This document shows, in pieces, positions 33,901 through 46,100 of a stretch of DNA of 64,000 nucleotides. Source of the stretch: Linum tenue (taxonomy: Eukaryota > Streptophyta > Magnoliopsida > Malpighiales > Linaceae). The notes below the pieces were generated by a model. The model ran no database searches. It saw nothing but the letters and a program-made list of their open reading frames with translations, and had not been told where the DNA came from. The stretch's first letter is position 1, and each line of letters opens with the position of its first letter. The stretch spans positions 22,604,492 through 22,668,491 of the forward strand of contig CAMGYJ010000002.1 of assembly GCA_946122785.1 (NCBI GenBank), read 5' to 3'. Position numbers and translations under genes: made by a program.

Positions 33901-35144
33901 TTTTATTTGTGGTAGCAGAGAGTTTCCGGATGATCATGAGCTCCAACATGCAGTCTCAATGTAGTTTTGTGCTTTACAAACTAGTAATCATCACGGCAAG
34001 CATATGTGAAGTCCAAGGTGATCATTATATCTTGATTTCCAAAGCCTGCAACATTTTGATTATGTTACTCCTATAAGTAACATTTTGATATGTTTGGATT
34101 CGAGCAGATGGCAACCAAATGCAATCAGAGATGTAACTTGCAAACAAAAATCACCCACCACATAATTTTAACGCAAATCTCTTTTCTTGCACCCCAACCA
34201 TAAATTTGGCATTTGGATAAGCTGCACTGGGGATGATCTATCACATTTGTAGGGCAAAACCCAGGAACAGCTAGTTGTGCGGCTATATAGCATCACAGAC
34301 ACTAAGTTTCTAGCAATATTAAGTCTGTCTTTCGGGAATCAAACACTTAAATCTAGTGGTAAGTTAGAGATGGATAGCAGAAGGGCACTAGAAAGTATGA
34401 GTATCATTTGCCTAGTAATAAAAAGGCCAACTATAACCAACAGAACATAACTCCAAAAATTGCCAACAAACTTGAATGAAATAACCAGAACAGAAGTTTC
34501 CAGTTTCCACCTATGCAGATGATCCCCTTTCATGATTCATCTACACCCTAAACCCAAAAAAGCAAAAACTGTCACGAACTGTTTCATCCACTTTTCCACT
34601 CAGGTCATGGTTATCAACTTACAACAAACAGGGAAGGAGCAATAGAGAAATTGAAAGCGACGATTAAGAGTGCATTAAGAGGACACAAAACAGTATGACT
34701 CAACGAGTAAGAACAAAGAAAAGGATAGATTATATTCTGGAAGAAAAAAAAACAGATCGCTTACCATAAACCGATCGCTGATCGCTCAAGTCCCCACCGC
34801 AAACAGTACAGAATTCAATCCACATTGCTCTTTCGAACAACAAATTACTGAATTTAGGTGGGATGAAGGAGACGACGGAAGCTAAAGCTTCTCAACCTTG
34901 CTGGCTTTTAGGATCCAATCCCTTATGGACTTGTCCGAAAATTTGGTTATGAGATTCCAAACTTTTTAGCCCATTGCTTCAATAGAACTACCTGGGCCTT
35001 CACTGGAACCATTCCTGAATCCGGAGAACCGCCAGCCATGATCGTCGGCAAGGGAAACTAGCCCGAAAGACAAAAATCTTACTACCAAAATTGAGAGCAC
35101 TTGACTGACTTTTGTTTGGATACTAATTCTGTTTCTCTTTGTCT
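33901..35144. other. Downstream part of duplicated segment; possible minus-strand first exon
   Basis: Matches 55382-56345 behind copy 2 over most of its length up to about 34900, so it belongs to the duplicated unit. On the minus strand a short segment (about 34850-34775) ends at a clean donor ATG-GTAAGC near 34777 that is conserved in the other copy. I could not find further exons, so no gene is called. Confidence 0.5.
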
Positions 35145-35795
35145 TCTTACAATTCTTCCCACCAAGTCACTAGTAATTTGTGAGATTAAATTACATTGAA
35201 TTGTACTCGCTTTGTTCCGGCCGGCCGGGTAAATTTCACGCCTTATTTTGTAAATTAAGAATTTCATTATTATTTTTAAAAAATAATAAATCTTCTAGTT
35301 ATATATACTTTAGCAATTTATTTTGAAACATATATTTGTGGTCTCTTCAAATAAGCGTATGAAATCATCACTAAGTAACATTTCATTGCAAACTAATAAA
35401 AAGATTCAAGCAATGATTTTTAGTCCCTGACTTAAAATATAGATATTTCTAAGTCATTTAATTACCATTTCTTACAATTCTTCCCACCAAGTCACTAGTA
35501 ATTTGTGAGATTAAATTACATTGAATTGTACTATCTTTGTTCCCGGCCGGCCGGGGAAATTTCACGCCTTATTTTGTAAATTAAGAATTTCATTATTATT
35601 TTTAAAAAATAATAAATCTTCTAATTATATATACTTTAGCAATTTATTTTGAAACATATATTTGTGGTCTCTTCAAATAAGCGTATGAAATCATCACTAA
35701 GTAACATCTCATTGCAAACTAATAAAAAGATTCAAGCAATGATTTTTAGTCCCTGACTTAAAATATAGATATTTCTAAGTCATTTAATTACCATT
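35145..35795. repeat. 325-bp recent tandem duplication
   Basis: Unit A 35145-35469 and unit B 35470-35795 differ by about five substitutions and one inserted C. Each contains GGCCGGCC and AT-rich sequence. No coding potential. Confidence 0.95.
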
Positions 35796-37755
35796 AACGA
35801 TCATTGGCCTACTACGAATTCTATTATATGCACATGACAAAAACACTTACTAACATTTATCACTTACATATATAATGGTTCAATTTTCTAATTTTTATTC
35901 ATGCCTTCCAAAATGGTTTAAAAAGTCTCGCGGTACAATTTTATGTTTAGATTACCAATTATAACACAAAAAAATTACCATAGTTCACATGATAAATGAA
36001 TTAATATTTGATATCAATTTCTAAGTTTCAATCACATGCATATACCAAGTGAGATGTATGTTTGTTATAAAACTAACTCACCATGGAATATTATTCATGA
36101 ATCATGATTCGTGCTATAAACCAAAACAACACTTTTATATCGGGATTGTTATAAAAATTAAGTACCGGTGATTATCTCTTATGATAACTAATTTACATTT
36201 AAAAGATAAAAGACTTAGTAAAAGGGCAGAGTTTCGGCTTATACAACAGCCGGTGATTCCCCTACCGTTGCACCATGTCGACGCTCCTGTGATCTCCATC
36301 TTCATCGTCATTCTTTTTCTGTGCGCATACACAATTCCTTCCTCCTCTGTCTCTGTCGATGCTTCGTCGGGAGTCGTCATATCTATGAGATATGTTGCTT
36401 CGTCTCAACCATCTGCTTGGATATGAATTGTCATATCTCTGTAGTCCGTACACTGCTATGGCCTATGGTGGCCGCCAACTGCCCCTAGGATGGCAAAAAA
36501 TTTCGCACGCCTCCACAGAGATGACTTTCAGTGCAATTGAAGGTTGAAGGAGGGAGAGTCAATGGGGGGTTTTTGGAAGAAAAAAAAAATAGAAGACAGA
36601 ACTACGTCCCAATGGTGGAGGAAGAGAAAGGGAGGAGTTTTTTGCTTACAGAAGAGAAAGGAAGGAGTTGAGCACTTGGCAGTGGGTAATATCGGGATAT
36701 TTACGCAGAGGGAAAATACTAAATAGAACGGAAGGGCGGAGTACGGCTGGCGGAAGGGAAAAGAGGAAGATGACGTGGATAACTTAGAATTTTAGCGTGG
36801 ATTACGTGGCATAGGGCCAATTCCAAAAGTCCTTTAATATTTTTTAAAATTAAGATATAATATAATACATTATAATCTCTTCATAAAAAAAAACATTATA
36901 ATCTCTAAATTTTGTTCCTTTTTTCACAAATTCTTCTCTTTAAACCTAATAGTTGTCTAATAATCATTTCTCCTAAAACTTACACTCTTATACATAATAT
37001 ATTGTGTCTAGTGGCATAGCTAGGATGTTGTCAAGTGTGGGTACATTTAGAAAAACAATACATACGATAAAATAGTTTTGTTAGCTTTTTAAATAATTCA
37101 TGATATAATTTTGTATTTACAAAAAATTGGTAAATTAAATATCTGTCGAAACAATCAAGAATATTACTCTATAACAATTATTCATGATTTAGTTAGATAT
37201 TTGCTTTTGAATGGTGTTCTTTGTCAAGAGTATTTAGTATCAATAACTTGAGTTGTTGGAAAAGATTTAATAATAGATCTTATACTATTTAGTATTTACT
37301 AACACTTCCCGCAAACGAAAACCAACTTATACATGCTTAAAGTTTTCGCAAATCCGAATACCATGTGCTTAACAAATGTAGTCGCCAAAATTCAAACAGA
37401 TAATCACTCGGCCAACCATTCTCAATTAGAAGTGCCCTAAATTTCATTCTCAATTAACTATTATACTAATTTACTCATTTTCGTCCTTAGGATCCACTTG
37501 TTACACTCTCTCTACCCTTGATTGAAATAAAGTTATTTTTAAAAAAAGTTATCATTTGGTTAAAATTTATTTTAGATTTGGAATAAGTACATTTTTAATT
37601 TTGAGCATATTATATGCACCACTGTCATTTGTACATAGCTCATTATAAAGTCATTGAATATGACAATACACAACTTATAAATCATACATAAAATATTTAA
37701 AAGGTCAACCATTCTCATCTAAATACGTATTATTTTTCATACCCGATTAATAATA
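35796..37755. other. AT-rich intergenic region with transposon debris
   Basis: No supported gene. Short open frames around 36180-36730 have no recognisable motif. At about 37010-37050 a AGTGGCATAGCTAGGAT-type word resembles an eroded hAT terminus, without a partner that I could find. Confidence 0.45.
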
Positions 37756-37760
37756 TACCT

Positions 37761-38328
37761 TGTTGAGGGAATGGCTCGGCCTCGACCGCCTCATCGAGCT
37801 GCGCGTTCACAGTAACGCGCGAGCTAAACCACTCGCGACAACACGCGCGCGGACCGCCAGATCAAGAGGCACGAACGGATCGACAAAAGGAGTAGACACG
37901 CGCGAGCATTACCGCGCCACCACGACCACTGCCCCGACTGACGCCGCCAGTCTCCAACAAGAGCGGAGGCGCGATAATATCCTGTGCGTCCGAGACTCAA
38001 GAAACGACGCCGGATGGCTGACAAGGCTACTCAACCCTACTTGCAGACCTCATCATACCCTAAACTCCTGTCTTTTCCAAGTGTCTTGTCATCCCGAGTG
38101 TCCACCCACCGAGTGTTAGCCTATAAATAGAGCATTTACACCGGTGGGTGGGGGATCGATTTTTTAGCTCTCTCTCACTAGAAACTCGAACTTTCTCTCT
38201 CCTCTTCTCTCTCTCTGTACCCCGAACCCTAACCTGGGATCAAAGAAAAGAAGGTAGAAGTCTATTATCCCACACTCGCACCCCACTCACCCCCGTGTCT
38301 CACTCCTACACTCAGTTAGACACAAACA
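37761..38328 (+). repeat. Gypsy 5' LTR
   Basis: 568 bp, TG...CA, with TATAAATAG at 38122-38130 as the element promoter. By eye it differs from the 3' LTR by roughly 20-25 substitutions, mostly C/T and G/A, plus small indels. Confidence 0.95.
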
Positions 38329-38350
38329 ATTGGCACCCACCGTGGGGCCG
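38329..38350 (+). other. Gypsy primer-binding region
   Basis: TTGGCACCCACCGTGGGGC follows the 5' LTR directly, the usual start of the internal region in plant elements of this group. Confidence 0.6.
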
Positions 38351-38367
38351 CGAGTAAAGAAGATAGA

Positions 38368-39440
38368 ATGACAGGACAAACTTCAAATACCCCTGAAGAA
38401 GCAACGCCCATCAAAGCCATGACGGACTCAAGGAGTTTCGATGAGAATAATAACCTCAATGCGGTGCTCATTGAGGAAGAAGAACCAAAGCTGACGGCCA
38501 AAGAAATGAGACAGCAAATGGCAAAACAAAATGAGGTCATAGCCGACATGCAAAGCAAGATGAATCAGATGATAATGCTCATGATGAGAGGAAACCGCGT
38601 CAACGACGCAAACGGCGTCCGCTGCACCACAACAGGCGCCGGTCGAGGAACTGGTGCAAGCTGAGCTGCAACAGCAAGCGCCAGTCGAACCACCGGCGTG
38701 GCAACACATCAAGTCGAACCACAAACAAGAGCGGACCTCAGCTTCTTGGAGCAGTACTTGTCTCCGCAGTACTGCCCTCAACCAAAAAGAATTCTTCACC
38801 AACCACTCAGCGTTGAAATCATGGCGAAACACATGAGCGGAATGCCACCCGCCCTCCCGACATACAATGGGACGACCGATCTGGAGGACCATGTCAACAC
38901 CTTCTGCCTCCGGATGCAACTTCAAACCAACTCCAACGCGGCTCTCTGCAGGACCTTTCCCTCAACATTCACCGGCATATGCCTCGACTGGTACAACAGG
39001 CTCCCGAACGGGATCATCCGCTCGTTCGAGGAGTTCGTACCCTGTTCACCACCAAGTTTGCCTCTCAAAAGGGGAGACCCTTGCACCTCAAATCCCTTAT
39101 CGACATCAGACAAAAAGACGGAGAAAGCCTTTAGCATTCTACACCAGGTGGTCAAGGATAGCGACGACGGTTCGGGATCTCACCCCTGAAACCGCCCACC
39201 ACCACCTAATGGAAGCAACCACCAACATGGAGCTCAAACGGGCCCTGGCAAAAAGACCAGTTACGCTGTCAACAGAGCTAGAGGTGAAAATAGAAAAGGC
39301 CATCACCCTAGAAGAAACCCTGGGAGCCGGGTCGGTAAGGCGCTTCGAGCCCTCTAAAGCCATCAACGAGGACTAGTCGCGGAAGCAATTCCCAATACCG
39401 CTCCCCCAGAGCAAGCAACAAAAAGGAGTTCACCGGACAA
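38368..39440 (+). pseudogene. Gypsy gag, frameshifted
   Basis: Starts MTGQTSNTPEEATP at 38368. A coiled-coil-like stretch (EMRQQMAKQNEVIADMQ) and the capsid-like core (LPTYNGTTDLEDHVNTFC, CLDWYNRLPNG) are recognisable, but the reading frame changes near 38590-38730 and again near 39040, and there are stops. Would form the particle core in an intact element. Non-functional. Confidence 0.8.
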
Positions 39441-39477
39441 ACACCCAACAAACGCCTTCACACCACTCAACGATTCG

Positions 39478-40242
39478 GTGAAGAACGTGTTCCACGTCCT
39501 TCGGGAGAAGGGCTATAAGCTCAATTGGCCGGCGCCAGCAAAATCGCCGAGCCACATGCGCGACTTAAAAAAACACTACGACTTCCACAGAGAGACAGGT
39601 CATCACACGGAGGATTGCATACACCTCCGCTTCGAAATTGAGTCGCTCATCAGAAGAGGACTCATATCCGACTTCATCCGCGGATCGGGGAAACAAAAGG
39701 AACAACGCGCGGTCCCGCCGCCTCCCCCGCAACATGACTACGACGAATCCACCGGCTCGTACGTAGTCAGGAAGGAAATAGGGGTTGTAACAATCTATGG
39801 AGATCGCCCAAAAAAGAAAATGAAGCGCGAGCGAGCAATGGAATGCGCGACTGCCGAAGTGCAGCAAAAGTGCAACCTCAGCTTCGACAACGCGGAATTC
39901 CCACAAGAAATTCCGTCAGAAGACCCTCTCACCATCGCTGCCTTGGTAGCCGCCTGCAAAATCCATCGCCTGCTGGTAGAAGGAGGCAGCGCGGCAGACA
40001 TCCTCTTCAAAAGCACCCTCGACCAAATGGATATCGATCCGCGCATGATCAAACAAGCGCAAGGGAATTTGGTGGGGTTCTCGGGAACGAGGGTTGCAGT
40101 AATATGCGTGGTAACCCTCCCGGTGGTAATTGGGGACCAAGAGCCGCGAGTCTCCAAGCAGGTCGAGTTTACAATTGTCGACTGTAAACCGTCTCACAAC
40201 GGCATTCTGGGGCGTCCTTTCCTCCCCAAGTTCATGGCCTAG
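39478..40242 (+). pseudogene. Gypsy gag tail and aspartic protease
   Basis: Open frame of 254 residues: a zinc-knuckle-like HYDFHRETGHHTEDC, then the protease region with RLLVEGGSAADILF and a C-terminal ILGRPFL. The catalytic Asp of the usual D-G-G/S triad is Glu here, so the protease is probably dead. It ends at a stop that cuts it from the reverse transcriptase. Confidence 0.8.
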
Positions 40243-41450
40243 CCCTCGACATGCCACCAGAAGCTAAAATTCCCCACTAAGGCAGGGACCGGCGAAGCAC
40301 GCGGGTTACCGTGGGGCGCACCAAAGGGAGAGGGTGAAATACGCGGAACCAATATTGTCGACACAAGAGCGGAAGATCCGTGCCCAGAATTCGTGGATTC
40401 CGACTTCGAGGTCGCGCTTGATCCGATGGAGCCGACGAAAAAGGTTTGCATCTCATCCCACGTTCACAACGACATGATCAAATCGTTGATAGCGATGCTC
40501 AAGGAACACAAACAATTGTTCGCCTGGTGCACTGAGGACATGCCTGGTGTTCTAAGGTAGATCGCCCATCATTGCCTCGCCGTACCGCATAGCGCGGAGC
40601 CAAGACATCAAGCCCGCCGAAGCTTCATGGGTGACAAACTAAAAGCAATAGAAGAGGAAGTCGCGCGGCTACTTGCCGCAGGGTTGATCTGCGAGGTTAA
40701 ATAACCGAAATGGTTGGCCAATGTGGTCTTGGTGAAGAAATCCTCCGGAGCATGGCGAATGTGCGTCGACTACACGACCCTCAACAAGGTGTGCCCCGGG
40801 GATCCTTACCCTCTCCCCAGAATTGACCAATTGATCGACGCCACTTCGGATCACGAGATGTTGTCCTTCTTGGACATGTTCTCGGGATACCATCAAATCC
40901 CAATGTCCCGCGAGGACGAGGAGAAAACCGCATTCATGACGCCGTTCGGGAACTTCTGCTTTGTAGGAATGCCCTCGGATTAAAGAACGCTGGTGCCACT
41001 TATCAAAGGATGATCGACTCAGTGTTCTCACAATAGATCGTGCGGAACATCGAGGCGTACGTGGATGACCTCATCGTCAAAACCAAAGGAGGAAACTCCC
41101 ATCTAAAAGACCTGTGCGAAACGTTTGAAGCGCTCCAGAAACACAGCCTACGCCTCAACCCGCTTAAATGTGTATTCGGCGCTGAGGCAGGAAGATTCCT
41201 AGGCGTGCCATTGAGATCGACCCAAAAAAAATCACCGTTGTCCAACAACTGCGGGCACCGAGGAGCACGCTTGAAATACAATCCCTGAATGGCAAAATAG
41301 CGGTGCTTGGAAGGTTCATACCAAGGTCCGCTGATAAGTGCGCTCCTTTCTTCAAGACACTCAAAGGTGGCGCGCGATTCGCATGGTCGCAAGAGTGTGA
41401 AACGGCCTTCCAAGAACTCAAGGCATATCTTGTATCTCCCCTGAACTAAC
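40243..41450 (+). pseudogene. Gypsy reverse transcriptase fragment
   Basis: Readable motifs in order: LFAWCTEDMPGV, AAGLICEV, ANVVLVKKSSGAWRMCVDY, LSFLDMFSGYHQIPM, EKTAFMTPFGNF and the catalytic AYVDDLIVKTK (about 41056). In-frame stops occur near 40560, 40702 and 40981, and a frameshift near 41210. The sequence stops matching after about 41450; RNase H and integrase are missing. Confidence 0.85.
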
Positions 41451-41665
41451 TGCTCCCGCCGCTTGCATACAAGGCGGAGCATCGACGCGTGCATAATAAC
41501 AGACGGTGACAGACGGGCGAGTGAGCAGTTCAACCGCCAAAGTATGGCGCATACCAGCTGGTCCACTGGAAACTTAAACCCCATCCGCCAGTACTCGGTA
41601 TAAATACCGAGCCACCCAGGGGGGCAATTTCCAATGCGGCTCCGTGTGGATGGCACCGCGTACTT

Positions 41666-42184
41666 CTAAGAGGGGGGTAACCCCAAGCCACGCACTATCT
41701 CCTCAACCTCTCTCCGCCCGTACACCGAAACATGGTCCGGGCCGCGGACCAAGTTGTCACTGGGAGCCGGATTTGGGTCGAACATCTCCGCCCAATCCAA
41801 CACTGTGTACTGTGCATCGATGTAGCGCGGGCCAAGTTGACTCATGGCTTCCGACACGTGCGGAACGACGCCAGGAACTGCCTCGCGAGACGGATCAGAC
41901 TCAGTATCCGAGACCTCCACCGCCGCGCCTGAAGATGACGGAGCACCGTTGGAAACCCCCCGACGTATGATCAGAACCCCCGGGCTCCAGAACTCGACCC
42001 ACCGGTCTCGCCGTCGCCGGTGTAGCCATGGAGGAGATCGTGACCGGCGTCGACGGAACTCCGCCGCTACCCTCGTCGCCGGAAACTCGTAGTTCCAGCG
42101 ACGGATCGGTGGAAACATGAGAAAGGGGGGAAAGATTACATTCTTCGCGAAAAACGAACTCGATCTCGGGATTGAACCGGCCAT
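41666..42184 (-). CDS. Antisense ORF of the gypsy element (aORF), truncated
   Basis: 172-residue open frame on the strand opposite to gag-pol, starting MAGSIPRSSSFFAKN and ending REVEEIVRGLGLPPS. Upstream on the same strand, TATAAAT at 42322-42316 could be its own promoter, about 130 bases before the start. Tat-lineage elements are known to carry an antisense ORF between integrase and 3' LTR; the C-terminal EEIVRGLGLP resembles the start of the gypsy-type Transposase_28 domain found there. The frame probably ended much later before the internal deletion. Function unknown. GC-rich unlike its surroundings. Confidence 0.5.
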   Translation of the reverse strand: MAGSIPRSSSFFAKNVIFPPFLMFPPIRRWNYEFPATRVAAEFRRRRSRSPPWLHRRRRDRWVEFWSPGVLIIRRGVSNGAPSSSGAAVEVSDTESDPSREAVPGVVPHVSEAMSQLGPRYIDAQYTVLDWAEMFDPNPAPSDNLVRGPDHVSVYGRREVEEIVRGLGLPPS

Positions 42185-42699
42185 GGATGAAGATTAAGAG
42201 AAGATGGAGCAACGAAGAATTGAGGTCGCAAACGAAGGAGAGGAATCCGGAGACAAAGATTTTCGCAAACAGAGTAGGAGCAGTGGTTGTTGTCCTGCCA
42301 AAAGCAAACACTGCTATTTATAAGGGAAGGAGAAGAAGAAGAAGAAGGGCGTTAACCGCATTGGGAAGCGTAAGAGTCACATCGAAGAATTCAAATTTCA
42401 AAAGCAAAAGTAACCGCCTGAATGAGCGAACAGAACACTGCCACGTGGATGGCGATTAAAGAGTGATTGGCCTCTGAAGGCCGAGCACCCGCTACGCACG
42501 CGCCCTGCCCCCGCCTTGGGGGGCAGGGTACACCATTGGAACGCGAAATCAAAAGAGTTAAGTCACATTAACGCCTGACAAATTCGACGCCCATGAAAAA
42601 GCGCAAACTCAGCCGCGCAAGGGAAACGAAACGGTAATTCTCACCTGAGCCACCTTGAGTCGCGCAAACTGAACAGGGGGTACTCGCGGAATACCCCCT

Positions 42700-43044
42700 T
42701 GTTATAAACGCGCTGCTACGGATCGGGAAATCACCGGAATCGACAAAGCAAGAATACGAAAGCGAGAATCGAAAACACGACACACGATTTACGTGGTTCA
42801 CTAACACGATGTGTGTTAGCTACGTCCACGGGCGAGAGAGAGCCGATTTCACTATATCAAGGAGATTACAGATTACAGAGGATTATGAGAAGTATTTATA
42901 GTACTTCTCCATGTGGGTCTAAACCTAATCCAATCTAGCAAAGGAAACGGTTACAGACCAGGCCCAGAACCCGAATCCAAATAACAGCGAGACCCCCGAT
43001 TACCAGTCGTAGCGGCTGATAGTCCGATTCAAGTCATATCAACA
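42700..43044 (-). repeat. Copia 3' LTR (345 bp)
   Basis: About five substitutions against the other LTR over the shared ~300 bp; it contains about 41 bp near 42990-43030 that are absent from the 5' LTR. Confidence 0.92.
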
Positions 43045-43138
43045 AATCTCCACCTTGACTTGAATCCTCTTCCTCTAAAATCTCTGATGTACTCTGCTCC
43101 TTCTCTCTCTCCCGCCATCAATGCCCCGTAGGGTGGAG

Positions 43139-46100
43139 TCACCCACTCAAGACATTCAGCAAGTCCAAGCAGTGTTGGAACTTGCCATGTGGAACCGGCT
43201 TCGTGAACATATCAGCAGGATTATCCGCGGTGCCAACCTTCTTCACCTTAATCCTCTTCTCTGTCCTCAAGAAATGATACCTCACATCGATGTGCTTAGT
43301 CCTCTCATGGTGGACTTGATCCTTGGCCAAGCATATTGCACTCAAACTGTCACAATACACCACTGCTTGATCATGATGTAGACCAAGATCACCAACCAGT
43401 CCCTTCAACCATATTCCCTCCTTAGCAGCTTCTGTCAACGCCATATACTCTGCCTCAGTAGTAGACAATGTCACCGCCGACTGCAGAGTTGCCTTCCAGC
43501 TCACTACAGAACTCCCAAGAGTGAATACATAACCGGTCATCGATCTCCTCGTGTCAACATCTCCAGCATAGTCCGAGTCAGAATACCCAGACACCAAGCA
43601 CTCTGTATCACTTCCGAAGCTAATCCCCACATCAGGTGTACCCTTAAGGTACCGAAAGATCCTCTTCACAGCCTGCCAATGCTCCTTTCCAGGTTGTATC
43701 ATAAACCTACTGACAACACTAACAGCATGTGCAAGATCAGGTCTAGTGCATACCATAGCGTACATCAAGCTACCTACTGCACTAGCATATGGGACTCTCG
43801 ACATGTACTCCTTCTCAGCCTCTGATTGCGGTGCATAAGCTGAGGATAGATGAACATTTGAAGCACTAGGAGTATTTAAGGGCTTTGCTGAAGACATGCC
43901 AAACCTCGACAGTATCTTCTTCAGCACTGAGAAGCCCCTTTAACTTCTGGATATCAGACTTTGACCTTGCAGCTATGAGCATATCATCCACATACAGAAC
44001 TAGATATATCATCGAACCATCCTCTGCCTTGCTGTGATATACACAACAATCATATGGATTTCTGTTGTAGCCCAGCTCAAGCATGTAACTGTCAAATCTC
44101 TTGTACCACTGCCTCGGAGATTGCTTAAGTCCATACAAGGACTTCTTCAGCTTACAAACATAGTCTTCTTTTCCCGGAACCTCGAATCCCTCTGGCTGAG
44201 TCATGTAAATTTCTTCCTCCAACTCTCCATGCAGGAAAGCTGTCTTCACGTCTAGCTGCTCGAGCTCCAAGTCATAATGTGCCACTATTGCTAGTAGCAC
44301 TCTGATCGAAGTATGTCTGACCACTGGTGAGAAAATCTCATTGTAGTCAACTCCTTCCCTCTGCGAGAAGCCTCGTGCAACCACCCAAGCTTTAAATTTC
44401 ATGCCCTCTTTAGAAGTGATTCCTTCCTTCTTCTTGTAGATCCACTTGTTTGTCACAATCTTCCTTCCCTGTGGTCGTTTGACTAGCTCCCAAGTCTGAT
44501 TCCTGTCATGGGATTCCATCTCATCTCCCATTGCGGCAAGCCACTGATCAGCTTCACCACCCGAAACTGCTTCTCTATAGGACTGTGGCTCTCCTGCATC
44601 CACTTCCTCAGCAACCTGAAATGAATACGCCACCATGTCCTCGAAGCCATACCTCTATGGAGGTACTCCTGCAGTCGCTCTCTTCGGTCTACCGGAAGCA
44701 ATAGACTGTTTAGCTCGTGCACTGGACTCTGAAGTTTCTGGCTCTGCAGAGACATCCTCATCATGTTGATCTTCTCCACCTTGGTGCTCAAACTCACTCT
44801 CATTGAGAGTTTGCAGCTCCACCTGCTTATCAACATTCCTACTACCTTCAACAACAGTAACCTTCAACATGGGGTTAAACATAGACTTCTCATCAAATAT
44901 CACATTTCTACTAAGTATAACTCGATGCTCAGAAGGTGACCAGACTCGAAATCCCTTAACTCCATCTCCGTAACCCACAAATACACCCTTCTTTGCCCTT
45001 GGGTTCAGTTTACCCTCATCCACGTGATAATAAACAGGACACCCAAAAACTTTCAGTGAAGAGTAATCAACAGGCTTACCATACCACACCTCATAAGGAG
45101 TCTTACACTCGATACCTGTGTGAGGTCCACGGTTGATCAGGAAGTACGCCATGTTCACTACTTCTGCCCAGAATCTTCTCTCTAGTCCAGCATTATAGAG
45201 CATGCACCGTGCTCTCTCCAACAATGTCTGGTTCATCCTTTCTGCAACGCCATTCTGCTGGGGTGTATCTCTAACAGTCCGATGACGGGCAATCCCTTCA
45301 TCCTTGCAGAATTCGTTGAACTCAGAACTGCAGAACTCCAGACCATTGTCCGTTCGTAGCTTCTTGATCTTCTTCCCGGTCTGATTCTCCACCAATGTCT
45401 TCCACTGCTTGAACTTCGTGAAAGCCTCACTCTTCTGCTTCATCATGAAAATCCAAGTAAATCTCGAATAATCATCAATAATAGACAGAAAATACCTGCT
45501 ACCTCCAATGGATTCAACTCGTGAAGGACCCCAACAGTCGGAGTGGAGGTAATCCAGTATCCCCTTCGTCCGGTGGATACCCTTCTTGGGAAACTTGCTG
45601 CGATGTAGCTTCCCAAACACACAATGCTCGCAGAATTCCAAATTCTGCACCTTGTGCCCGCAAAGAAGATCCCTCTTCGATAGAACTTGCATCCCCCGTT
45701 CACTCATATGCCCCAGTCTCATGTGCCAGAGAGTGGTCATATCTTCCTGTTGAACCTGAGACGATGCAACTGCAGCAGAACCAGACAACACAGACCCTTG
45801 TAATGCATACAAGGTCCCACGCTTCACGCCCTTCAGTACCTTCCTCGAACCCTTGCAGACATACACAACTCCACCTTTTCCTTTGAAGCTGAAACCCTTG
45901 CTGTCGAGTAGACTCAAGGAGATCAGGTTCTTTGTCATTCGTGGAACATGCCTGACATCATTCACGGTACAGAACGAACCATCATGTGTCCGAACCTTTA
46001 TGGACCCGATTCCCACAACCTTGCAGACAGCTCCATTAGCCATGACCACGTTACCACCATCTATCTGCTCATAGGTTGTGAAGCAATCCCTGTTCGGAGA

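Noticed and set aside
35145..35795. CRISPR-like or satellite array
   Set aside because: There are only two long units with no spacers; it is a plain tandem duplication in a plant genome.
37760..38119. 119-codon frame repeated at 47354-47713 as a duplicated gene
   Set aside because: Both lie inside the gypsy LTRs and are repeated for that reason only.
41901..42311. Second antisense frame overlapping the aORF
   Set aside because: It overlaps the better candidate that starts after the TATA-like box and has no recognisable domain.
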